Shown here piece by piece: positions 33,706 through 45,000 of a stretch of DNA of 64,000 bases. The stretch is taken from NCBI GenBank assembly GCA_034687125.1, contig JAQGBZ010000180.1, forward strand, positions 61,053 through 125,052, in the 5' to 3' direction. Each line of letters opens with the position of its first letter. Positions within the stretch are counted from its first letter, which is position 1. The stretch comes from Neelides folsomi (lineage: Eukaryota > Arthropoda > Collembola > Neelipleona > Neelidae). A program made the position numbers and the translations under genes. The notes under the pieces were generated by a model. The model did not search any database. It was not told the origin of the DNA and saw only the letters and a program-made list of their open reading frames with translations.

Positions 33706-34779
33706 ATGATTAAAGTTGGAGAAACAATCGACTTTAAAATGGTCTTCATGGTGGTCCAAATTGGGAAATCACAATTAACTGATCAAGATCAAAATCATAA
33801 AACGTTCACTGATGAAATCACTGAAATCAAGGTCGAGTGATTATCCAGAAATCGTAAATACTTTTTTTAAATTATTCATTAACTATCAAATAAATGTTTA
33901 ATTAACCTAATAATAATATATGTATACCTAATATGAAAATTGTATATTTTAGATGGTATTCCTTAAATGTATTCAATCTGCAAAACCAAACGACCCATCA
34001 TTTTTTGCATTTAAAAGAAAGGATATAATTTCAATTGCAAAATGAAACAAAATACACGAGGAAGTTTGCAGGGAAATTCACATCTCTAAAAAATGATTTA
34101 CACCTCTATTCAAAAAGTACTCAGACACTTGTAAGGACGACGAAATTGATTACAATGGCTTACGAAAAGCTTACAACGCCTTTGTTAATTACATTTGCAA
34201 AATTAAAAATTTTGGAAAAGAGCTTACCGGTAATTTTAGTAAAATAATTTATCTAATAAAAATTAAAAATATAACGTGTTTTATTTGTCAGACTTCCTCA
34301 GAAAAGATGGGCTGGATTGTATTAAAAGAGAAAGTCATACAATCATTTACAGAAAATGTCAAAACGGAATTTTGAGGATGAAGATATTTGCCGGTAAGTG
34401 ATTAGTTAACTAGTGATTTGTTATTTTAATTAATTTGAATAGCTTATTTATTGAAAATAAATAAATTTTATATTAGATTTTAAATAAATAACTAATTACA
34501 ATATATTATTTATATTTAGACATCTTATTACAAAATAATTTTATTTGATCGAAAACATAATTCCAAAATTTACTATATATTTACAGAGAAATTGACAATG
34601 TTAAATTTTGCTATGAAAAGACAATTAGGAAATGCTTTGAAGGAGAACTCTCGGTGACTCCACTCTTAAACCAATTGGCTGGAATTTTTGAATGCCAAGG
34701 ATATTCTTCAGGTGACAAAACCCAAATCAACACGATGGCTTTAATAACAATGAGTTTCTTATATTTAATTGTTCAATAA
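33706..34779 (+). pseudogene. Third DUF1397-like copy, decayed
   Basis: Same four-exon plan. The exon 1 frame closes at a TGA (33838-33840) before the donor. In exon 2 a TGA replaces the Trp codon found in copy 1 (KWNK), and a frameshift lies in the A-rich run near 34090. Exon 3 has a one-base frame change near 34370. Exon 4 (about 34588-34779) is intact, including the cysteines and the hydrophobic C-terminus (ALITMSFLYLIVQ). Multiple independent lesions make a functional product unlikely. Confidence 0.75.
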
Positions 34780-34986
34780 TTATATTTGATATGGAAATTT
34801 TTTCTGTTGGATCATAAACATGTCATTTATTATTCTAATTCAATTACTATTTTACAATAGTTAGCATAAGTTTTAAGCTTAAGTTCAGTTCCGTACAAAA
34901 TTCTCTTTCTCATTTTATTGCCCAAATATTATATAAAAAAAGTTCCATAATGCTACAAAAATTTTACAACGAATCAAATGAGTAAT

Positions 34987-36114
34987 TCATTTCCCAAAAT
35001 TTTCCTCCGCTGCTCTCTTGGCTTTGCATTTTTCCTTCTTCTCGTCGACTGGCGTTTTCTCTTCAGCCTCAGCTTTCTCTTCTTCTTTCTCCGTCTTGCA
35101 AATCTTTTCACATTCTCTTTTCTTGACTTCTTCCGGAGTTTCTTGGGTTTCTTCGGGAACTTCTTCAGCAGTTTCTTCTTCTGGAGCGGGTTCTTCAGCT
35201 GGAGCTTCGTTAGTTGCTGGTTCTTCGCCTTCCTCAATATCTGATAATGGTTTTTTCACTGGCATTCTGAATGTGACAACTTCCCTTTGGGCTTGAGCTT
35301 TTAAAAAATCTCTCATCTCCATGAATTCCATCCCACCACGGTACTTTTGATTCTTGGCGTAAAGGGCTTCAGCAGCTTCGCGTTTTTCCTTATGTGAATC
35401 GCAAGTACATGAAGGCTTTTCTCCTCCACGGTTTGATCCATAGCCGTAGTATTCGGTCCCTTTATAGCCCAATTGACGAAATCCTTCAATTTTCTCCTTT
35501 AAAATTAAACAAAATATTTAACATATTAAATTATTTATTCGACTATAATAAAATTTATGTAATGTAATTAAAATTGTGCAAATTAATAATTATTGGTTTA
35601 TTACCGTCTTTTTCCAACACCAATTTCTAAATCGTTGAAAGCACATTCCACCTTCGTACACTGGCTCTTCATCGATCATTTCAAACTGTTTAGAATTACA
35701 ACTCCGGTCAATTTCTTTCCCCTCGTCGTCGTATCCCTCCAAGGTGTAATCGGGGCAGCAGGGGGCTTCACACAAAGCCCGTCTTCTCGTACCGTCGTCG
35801 ACAACTTCGTCGCACATGCATCGGCCAAAAACTCCGCGGACAAGTGGTCGGACAGTGTATCGCTCATCGTCTTCAACGTATCCTTCCGGGGCTTTGAAAT
35901 TCTCCCAACAATCCGTCCAACTCGATTTGAAGCAGGGAGAAGAAGCGAAGGGGGGAACTTTTGAGCAATTGACATATTTCCTTGAATCCCCGTCGGGAGA
36001 GGGACTCAGTTCATTCGGGTTTTTCGAGCAATCTTTGAGAACGGTACTCGTCACTCCTTCGCTAATATCATTCACGTCCCCGGAGAATTCTTTACATTTC
36101 GGTGCATCACTCAT
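34987..36114 (-). CDS. Unrecognised Cys-rich / Glu-rich protein, 2 exons, 339 aa
   Basis: Exons 35605..36114 (start 36112-36114) and 34987..35496 (stop 34987-34989), with GT-AG sites in phase 0. By coincidence both exons are 510 nt. The N-terminal half (residues about 5-185) has roughly 18 cysteines and motifs such as FKSSWTDCWENF, GRCMCDE, CEAPCCPDY and CFQRFRNWCWKK. The central part contains YKGTEYYGYGSNRGGEKPSC with a CTCDS. The C-terminal third (about 245-339) is a Glu/Lys/Pro/Ala low-complexity region, probably disordered or coiled. There is no signal peptide (MSDAPKCKEF), so despite the cysteines it is predicted to be intracellular. Conserved-looking Trp/Cys/Gly patterning argues for a real gene. 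I do not recognise the family and propose no function. Confidence 0.8.
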
Positions 36115-37564
36115 TGTCACTTAAAATTTTGGAATTGATCGATAAGGATCAAATTAATAAATCAATAAAAATTGTTACAATTTAACTCAAAATTTTGAAA
36201 AAGAACAAAAAATGGATAATTTATTTAATATGAGAATAAATTAAACTATTTATTTAAATTCATTGTTGTAGTTACAGTATAATTCAGTTAAAATTGTATT
36301 CTTCTTCAATTAAAAATGGTTAATGATTATTGATAATATACCTTTGGCTTAAAGTTGAATTAAAAGAGAAAGGAAGAAAGAGGGGAAAGTTTAGTGAGCT
36401 CAATGTTGTAAAATCCATATTCATAAATTGCAAAAACAATGTTTCAGGTTGGGGTCTGCACTAATTCAAAATTCTGACAAGTTTTGTAAGAGGAAGTCAA
36501 ACTGGTGCTAAATAATATATTTTTGTCTGTATGTATGATAGAAGTGTGTATGATAATGGTATTAATGATATGACAAGTGTGTGGGGAATTGGTGAAGAAG
36601 TTGATGCGGCTTGACGTTGATTCCGTTGGAGATAGTGAGGAATTAAGACATTGGGTTTTCTCGAGGGGAATCCCCCAATGAGATTTCCCTCCATTTGCAT
36701 CCGTATCTTCCTCCTTCACTCTCTTCCGGATGAATAAAGAGAGAAGAACGGAAGCTAAGATAAGGAAACTCACCAAAGGGAGTCTAATAGGAATTTGGTA
36801 AAGGAAGGCCAAGGAGCATCAGAGGGCTAAACAACATTTTAGGATTCCTTTTCAATTACACTCAAAAGCTTCTTTACATTTTAAGGCTAAAAGATGCTTT
36901 TAATTATGCTTCAATGCTTTAAAGATTAAAAGATAAACTTTCTTTCATTTACATTTAATTTCTAAATGAGTCTTAATATCATTTGTGTTATATACTTATT
37001 TATGTTACATACTTAATTATATATTTAACCAACTGAATTTCAAAGTTGTGCTTTTACTTATACATCTGTAGTATAAATTATAAATATAAAATATTGGATA
37101 AAGTTGCTTAAATTAATTTGTTGATTAAATGAGTTTGATCGATTAAAGAGTAAACAGTCTTAAATTATACATAGCTTAATATGTGTAGGTAAACAAGTTT
37201 TTTTTATTATTTTAGAACCTTCAAATTAATCAATATTAATTATTTTAAAATATTAAAATTTTAATCAATATAATTTCTATAAGTAAATTATTGTTTTGAC
37301 AAAGTTTGATGTCACTTGCAGAATAATGAATGAAAATTGTTCTTTGAAGTCTTTGTGTTGTGTTGTTGTAGGTTTAAAATTTGAAAGGGTAGATGATTGA
37401 GTCTTGACCATTGGAAGTTATTTCTTCTAAACAAACGTATTGCGTCATGGGGTGTGAAGAGTTTGGGGTTTGTCTTTTGGCGCATGGAGTAGGCGGGGGT
37501 GAAGAAGTAAAAGAGCGGCGGGTGGGCGATGGAGCGATCAGAACAAACACAAACACCGAGAAGA
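36115..37564. promoter_or_regulatory. Divergent region upstream of the Cys-rich gene and the peptide-precursor gene
   Basis: 1.45 kb between divergent start codons. AT-rich with a GC-richer block at about 36590-36830. A minus-strand open frame at 36444-36812 begins with a hydrophobic segment but has low-complexity, unconserved-looking content and is not called. Confidence 0.45.
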
Positions 37565-40500
37565 ATGGAAGGGATGAGGAAATTCACCGCTTTGGCTGCT
37601 CTCGCTCTCGTCTTCGTCCTCGTTCTCAATGAGGCTCAAGCCGCCCCGCCGTACATTCCACAAGAAGACTACGATCAAGGTAGTTAAATACAATTAATTA
37701 TAAAATGTATCAAATAAAGTTATAAAACTCATAAAAAGATTGGCATATCTAAATTAAAAACGGCAAAATTTGAAATATTAAAAATATTACAAGAGGAATT
37801 GTTACATAAAAGAAAATGTTCAAAGTAGCTTAAGCGAACAAAAGACCAACAAGGGAAATTCCTCAATGGGAATTCACCCAATTCATACAAGAAATTGAAA
37901 TAATGAAATTTTATGAATGAGCTTTGAAAGACATATGAAGTGATCTCATGACATCACTTTTTCATATTTCAAAGAATTTTTTTTAACAATTGAGGAAAAT
38001 GAGCATCTTTTCATTATTGAATGCTTTGTGTTACATTACATTCTTACTTGCTATATTATAACTTTTATTGCTAGTTGTTAGTACAAAGAAATGGATTAAT
38101 GAAAAAAGTCAAAAAGTTCTTTGAAAATGATTAAAAGTTATAAGACCGTTCTAGCTGATATTGTTTAAAGTTGTTTGAAGTAAGGCGTAGTTGTTTGAAC
38201 ACATTGACTTGTGTATGTTTACGTGTATTGGCATATTATGGATTATGGAATTGAATATCGGAGTTGACAATAATGTTGTATTTATATGGAACTGAAAGAC
38301 CATTTTTAAATATCTAAATACTTACGAGTATAAATAAAAAATCCGAACCCTCATATGAAATTCGACATTCATTTTAAAGTTTCACGCTGAGAAAGACATT
38401 TCAATACTTTGCATTAAATATCACATATGAATGTTACGTAAGCATATTACAAATGTATTTATGAAGGCAATATATGATAATTTACGATCATATTTACATC
38501 TATTTATATGAAAATGAGACATTACCAATAATATTTGTGTTTATGGTTAAATATCATGTTGTTCAATGTCGTTTATACAATACTACAAAATACGATATGT
38601 TCGAAAGTTATTACATTTATATGAATTATAGATTATTTTCCTTAAAAACCATTCATATTTTCTGCATTTTTATATGTATAATTTACATAAGTACATATTA
38701 TAGCGTTAAATATAATGTAACACAAGTTTAAATATAACATCTTGTTTACGGACATGTATACTGGTAATATACTTAACAAATGTAGCAGTGGGTCATTTAT
38801 TTTTCGAATTTATATTTATGAATGTTTTTAATTTAAAATTCGACAATTTCCCAGAATAATTTCTAACCATGCACTTGCACAATAAATATTAAAACAAGGG
38901 CAAGGATGAGATTTGGTATATCCTATAATGATATAAGATAAGTATGTACTACATATTTAACAAAATAAGAAAATACTGAACACATAGGATCATACATTCT
39001 CTACATTACTTTCGTAACTACTTTATATATTTCCCATTAAAAGCATTACTTAAATTTTATTTATAAGCCGACGTATGTCAAGATGTTGACTTACATTTAG
39101 GCTTTTCCTAAAAAGAATTGCATAAACAGTTAGGTAAAATTGCCTTGAATTGAAAAATGCTAAATAGCCTTTTGTTTGTGTTTAAAGAGAGAAAGGTTTT
39201 TTTTATTCAAAACCATCTTTTCAATTTCAATTGACTTTAGGGTTTATTTTAGAAATAGGCAAAGGTAAAAGTAAGCTATGAAAAACTTCATTTTTCATTT
39301 CTGCATTACAAATTTTGCAAACCACTTTCATCTCTTTCACTCAGCAACAGCTACCAATATTTGGGTTGATTTGATCTCTCAACTTGTTGTACCGGATTTC
39401 AAAATTCCATCAAAATTGTATGAATGGTTATGAGATGAAAAGGGGGAAAGGGGGTGTATGATGTATAATAGAGGTAGAGTATTCCCATATAATAGCAAAA
39501 GAGGAGAAAATGCGGGGAGCAAAAATTGTATTTCCCCCAAGGAATTTCCATCATCATATTTTAAATTCACTTCAATATACAATTTGTATTCTCTCGCTCT
39601 TTCAACTTTTCAATTTTATAGTTTATTTTTCAAAGAACTCCATAAATTTTTAAATCTTCATGCAAAATTCGCAATATCTGATATATCTGCATCATGCATT
39701 CTGCATTGAAAATGGAAATAAGCAAAAAAAAGATTTTTAGATATGGATATGAGATATGACCTTATTTATTTTTTAACTTAATAGTATTAATAGTGCCATA
39801 ATTTATATTTTCAATTGTTATTAGACAATTATTATGTATTGTTTTCAATTAAATTACAAGTTGTTGTTTTGGCCCAAAATAGGACGCATTTAATTGATTA
39901 ATTTCCTATGTAGCGGAAACAATACAATAAAGATGAATATAAAAGTAAAGTAGCGCCAATTGTCCGGAAGCCATTATAAGCAATTATCCCATTTAATTGC
40001 ACATTTATAAACCCATTTATCTATCGGAGCTGAGCTGCGTGTAAATCAGACTGGCATTTAACGTGTGTTTTCTCCAATTTCCTTGCTCTTTAATTTCCCC
40101 AATTTCTCCCACTACTTTTCCTCCACCCCCGTCATAAAACAGGGGAAGGATTGGGGAAAAAATCATTAAACGTCCACATTTTTCTGACTTACTTCCCAAG
40201 AGCCGTTTCAAAATTAATCTCTTCATTCCTTCCTTCCCCAAATATCTTTCTTAATCCGCACACATGTGGATCAAAAGGGTAACAAATAAAAAAAAACCGG
40301 ATTTGTTCCATAATAAAAACCTTCCTCGTAATCTCAAGAGACTCAAAGGACTTTTAATTCTTTTGGCCAAAATCCAAATAAAGAAAGGGAGAAAAAAAGA
40401 ATAGAAAAACAAACATTTTCTTCGTCAATTTTTAATTATGATTCTGTTTGAGTTGTTGAGAGAAGCTGCCAATTGTTTTTCCTTCTTTTTTTATTAATCA

Positions 40501-42006
40501 CTTCCAACTTTATTTTCTCTTCCAAGATTTCTCTCGAGACGGTTCAATGCCGTTTCTCTTGAAATTGAAAAAATCCACTTACATTTTTTATCAAAAAATT
40601 TCCACTCCATATAATATAAGTGTAATATAATTTTCAGCTTTCAATTTGTTTAATATTAAAGACGCATTCCTATTCTGCAATTACAATTAGGACAATTTCA
40701 ATTATATATTCTGCACAATTGTTTCTATTCATTTAATATTAATTTTTCTCGCAATATTTTAAAATCCTGTACAACTTTCAAATCTCAAATAGGAAAAAAA
40801 TTTGGTTAGGTTAAGTTAAACTGTTAAAAAGTCCATTGTTGAAATCATGGATTAATAATGGGATGAAAAACTTGGATCTGACAAAAGTAAAACTCGAGTT
40901 GGCTTATATTTAATATATGAGGGTTTAAATTTAATATGAGGGTGTGAAAAAGTCCAAATCCTCCCCGTCAAACCCCATCAAAATGAGATGAAAATGAAGA
41001 ATGGAGGGATCAGGGGAAATAATGGCCGTGTGTTGTCTTTCGCTTTCTCCGTTCAATTTAATAGATAAAATGATCCTCCGCTGTCACTCTGCGGGTAATA
41101 AAGAAATGCGGGGGAATTTTGACAACGAGTTTTCTCAAGGAACCCGAAATCTCCCGCATTATTGTTTGATCAGGTTGAGTCAGAGGGGCTTAAAGGATTT
41201 TCCTCCTCACTTTCCCCTCAACATCTCAGTTCCTCTTCAGCCAAACTTGAATCGGAATAATGGAATCCTCAAGTGGGGAAAAAACCCTTGAGAAAATTAT
41301 ATGACAAACACAACTTATGTTACAGGACTTTAGAATTGCATAAAGGAATTTCTATCGATTTAAGAATTATCTTTACATTTTTGAATAAACACTCTGACGC
41401 ATTTCTTTTATTTTAACGTCATATATTCGGACTATTCCCGATCCTTCAACTTTTTAGTTTTCTTTTATGATAGGAGAAAATTGCAAAATATTCATTTAAT
41501 AATTAATTAATAATTAATGCCAACTTTACTACATGTATAATAAGTTCAATTTTAGTATTTTAGTTTTAAGGTAATGTTAATTTTTTAAAGGGAATGTGCG
41601 GGAGATTCTGGAGGAGTTGGAACGTCAAGGATTGGCAGCTCCCATTGTCCCTCGTTCCTTCCCGAACAATCATCAAATGATGCGGAAATCCCAGAGGTAA
41701 GTGAGAGAGAGGATTACAAATGCAAAATAATAGGTTAGGCTCTCAATCCATGAATAATCATACAAAGATCGAGTAGTAACTCCTTGAGGCTCCGGTTCGG
41801 AAAAAGATCTCCGCCAATCTCGGGCGTTCCATGGAAGGTAAACTGAGAATATTTTATTCAAATCAAATGCCCCCAAGGTGGTTCATCCTCCATAGACCTA
41901 AATAATCAAACACATTTATTTCCACTATTTTAGGAGTAGGACCCGGAGGGAAAATCCGCCTTTGAATTCACTCCACGATTCTGGAATTCAAATCCAGCAT
42001 AATTAA
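37565..42006 (+). CDS. Putative secreted peptide/hormone precursor, 3 exons, 97 aa
   Basis: Exons 37565..37679, 41591..41696 and 41934..42006 (stop 42004-42006), GT-AG with phases 1 and 2, closing in frame at 294 nt. In-frame ATGs also occur at 37529 and 37574. The signal peptide MEGMRKFTALAALALVFVLV is followed by NEAQA, a good cleavage site. The remaining roughly 70 residues contain a predicted helix (NVREILEELERQGL) and a basic stretch RKSQRSRTRR with dibasic sites. The C-terminus (ENPPLNSLHDSGIQIQHN) would be released as an 18-residue peptide. A small secreted precursor with dibasic processing and a long first intron (3.9 kb) fits a neuropeptide gene, but it matches no family I know and has no cysteines or amidation signal. 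The exon assembly is inferred. Confidence 0.6.
37680..41590 (+). other. 3.9-kb first intron of the peptide-precursor gene
   Basis: Mostly AT-rich. Denser, GC-richer blocks occur at about 40010-40260 and 40990-41300, where chance open frames appear. They resemble no protein and may be regulatory. No nested gene supported. Confidence 0.45.
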
Positions 42007-45000
42007 ATGCAACTTCATGGAAATTTCGTCGAGAACATTATTGGAACTATTTGAACCTGTTAACATATTTTAAAATTATTCATGTACCTTGTAGCTATTT
42101 AATAAAAATAACAGATTTAATACATCTTAACTTCTTAACATCTACATTTAGTCAAAATTTTCCTTGTAGAACCCGAAGAAATCTAAACATTAAAAACAGC
42201 CTGTGTGCATTATCAAAATAAAAATGGCTTTTCTATTTAAATTAAAATTCATTCTCATCGTTAGTTAAATCATAGTGGAATTAAATGTCTGTATTGAAAT
42301 CAATTCTTTAACAATATTCTAAAATATCCTTAATTAATTAATTGTTAAATGTTTAATATTCAACATTGTAGAATTTTAACAATTAAATTGTGAATATTTA
42401 TTAATTGTAATTGTGTCTATAAATGAAGCTTAAAAATGATAACTTTAGCTGTAGCTTAAATAGAAAAATAACATTAATGTTAAACAGTTTAAATTGTTAT
42501 TGTAAAATAGGCAATTGTGTATATATGGGAAAAGCTAGGAGAAAATACAATTATTCATCTACATCATACATTTAGATAAGAAATAAAAACACTTGAGAAA
42601 ATTGTTAAAAAATCATGATTATCAGTGTGAATGTCGTACATATGGAACTTCTTGAAATAAAATAAATAGTTTCCATAAAATAATAATCACAATCATTCAG
42701 TATATAAAATTCAATGTTTCCTCTCTTAGGTCTCTTACTCAAGTTTGTTAAAACTTAAAACATTCAAAGTATTAAAATGTTCTCCATTAAGCATTTAAGA
42801 ACGCAGTCATTTTGAGTGGGTAAATTGAGAACGCAAAAAGAGTTCCGCAAGCTCTTTTAGGTCAATTTCCTTCATTTTCAATTTCCAATTGGGGTTTTGC
42901 ATGGGCGAGTTTCATTTTCCATTTTCTCACTTCTCAGTCTTCCCCTCATTCATTGTCAAAGATTACCTTTTAAAGTTGATTTCATCTCTTCATTCACTCC
43001 CTTCATATTCACAATCTTTGTCTAATAATTCTCAATTACCCTTTAACTAATCTTTATAGCGTAATGCAAATGAAGTAATTAATTACAATGCTGCATTCAC
43101 TTCATATACAGTAAATCACTCTGTGCATACACATAAATACACCTACTAAAAATAATTGTACATTATATTAAATAGGTTAAGTTAGGTCCGTACTGCAATC
43201 TTCTTATTACTATTTTACAGTGCCCTATGAATAGAGAAATAGTAAAAGATTTAATTTCCTATTGGCTCGAATCGTTAATATTCGGAATTGGTAATTTATA
43301 CAGTTAAAACAACCCATATAGATTCAAAGCTCGGACTAAGGCAGTTGATTATTCTGAAAGCGTAAAGGTCAGTTGAATTGTGCTAGAATCAGGTAAAATA
43401 ATAGGAGCGAGGAAGTTAAATGGGAAACATCGGAGAAAGGATCAAATTAAAGGAGATAATTAATTTCTCATTTACGTTATTCTTCTTTCCCACGAGACCT
43501 TCCATTTATCCAAACTTATGCTCATCGCAATAACAAAAAATAATTAAAATCTCAAACTCATAAGTTAACAAATATGACAGATTACTGCATGCATTTATTT
43601 GATAGGTCTGTACTATTTATATTTATGATGGTACCTATCGTATAAATGCATGTAATTGTATTTATATGGGATACAAAGATACAATCATCATCAATTATCA
43701 CTATCACAATTCACAATGCAGCATTTGATATTTGATATAAACAGTCATATGCATGGATCATTTGGATGTGTGAAGCATACAAACTCATTTTATGTGCTTT
43801 TAGTAAAAGAATATTGTGTAAAGTAGGTTGGAAATTGGAAAGAGACTACCTATACATAGATGTATAATAAAATAATAAATAATACTATTACACAGTTCGA
43901 ATGAATAGAGCAGACATTATAGTTGTAATGACTCGGAGTACATGAAATAGAATCGTAAATGCAGTTATTCTGATTCATGGCATTTGCATAAGCTAATTAA
44001 CATTAAAACTTGTCAAATAAAGCCAGCTTTGGATAAATTAAAAGTCCCTTTACCAGCTAATTAATCAGAGTAGACAAATTCAAATGAGAAAGTAAAAACA
44101 TTTAAAGCTTGATATCAGGAATTCGAAACCACTCACAGTGACATGAAAAATGAACATTTGCTACCGTTACATCGTTTCGTGAAACAAAGGGAAAGAAATG
44201 GATTGCCCGTTTAAACAAATGAATTTTTAGTTATTTTATTTATCTGGGCTCAAATGTAAAAAAAACTTAATTGGATTGTCAAATGGGGGAGACAACACGT
44301 ATGTATAAATGCTTTAACTATCTTTACACAACAACAATCATTGATCACGATATCGTCTGGGTTTGAGAGTACTGTTGTGCATGTTATAAATTATAAATAA
44401 ATGATGACTCCATTTCCATTAATGAAATGAACGAGATTAACTTACTCATGCAATTGTATGTACAAAAACATTAAATACTAACATTATCATTAAATTCAAA
44501 TATATTAATTGACAGTTATATAATTGTACTTAAATTAATAATTGTTTAGTATTGCATTTCAAAATGAAAAGCTCTATTAGTCTGATTAGTTTCTTAAAGA
44601 TGTCAAAAATATAAAGTGTATTAATTGGTTGAATTAAATGTAATAAAATAAAGTAACTCTTTGACTCCTGTGTAAATCTGCATTGAAATGAATTTCAATT
44701 TCATCTGCCTATTCAAATTCATAATCCACCCACCAACAGAAATCAGTTAACTCACAATAAAAGCCAATTTTTAAAGTAAAAAACCTCTGTGCCTATTGCT
44801 AACTATAATATTCCAAAATGAGATTTGTTAACGAGGAATGGAATGAATGGAATTTGTTTCAATATGACTTGGTTTGAGTTTGAAGGTTGGCGTTTGACGC
44901 CGTGCGTCTGTGAAAGCTGAGAGCTAATGAAAAGAAAGCCAGAGAAAATGAAGTTTCTAATTTGAGTTTCACTTTTAACTTATTCCCATCAACTTTTGTT

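Noticed and set aside
35018-35296. Long plus-strand frames (Phe/Ser-rich) opposite the Glu/Lys-rich region
   Set aside because: Antisense shadow of the low-complexity coding exon on the minus strand.
36444-36812. Minus-strand open frame with a hydrophobic N-terminus
   Set aside because: The downstream part is Thr/Ser/Ile/His low-complexity, no family resemblance, and no splice partner was found.
41001-41291. 96-codon open frame inside the peptide-precursor intron
   Set aside because: No motif or similarity, no splice logic; treated as chance in a GC-richer intron block.
44010-44035. GCCAGCTTTGGA, similar to the 3' part of miR-2
   Set aside because: The seed half is missing and there is no hairpin around it.
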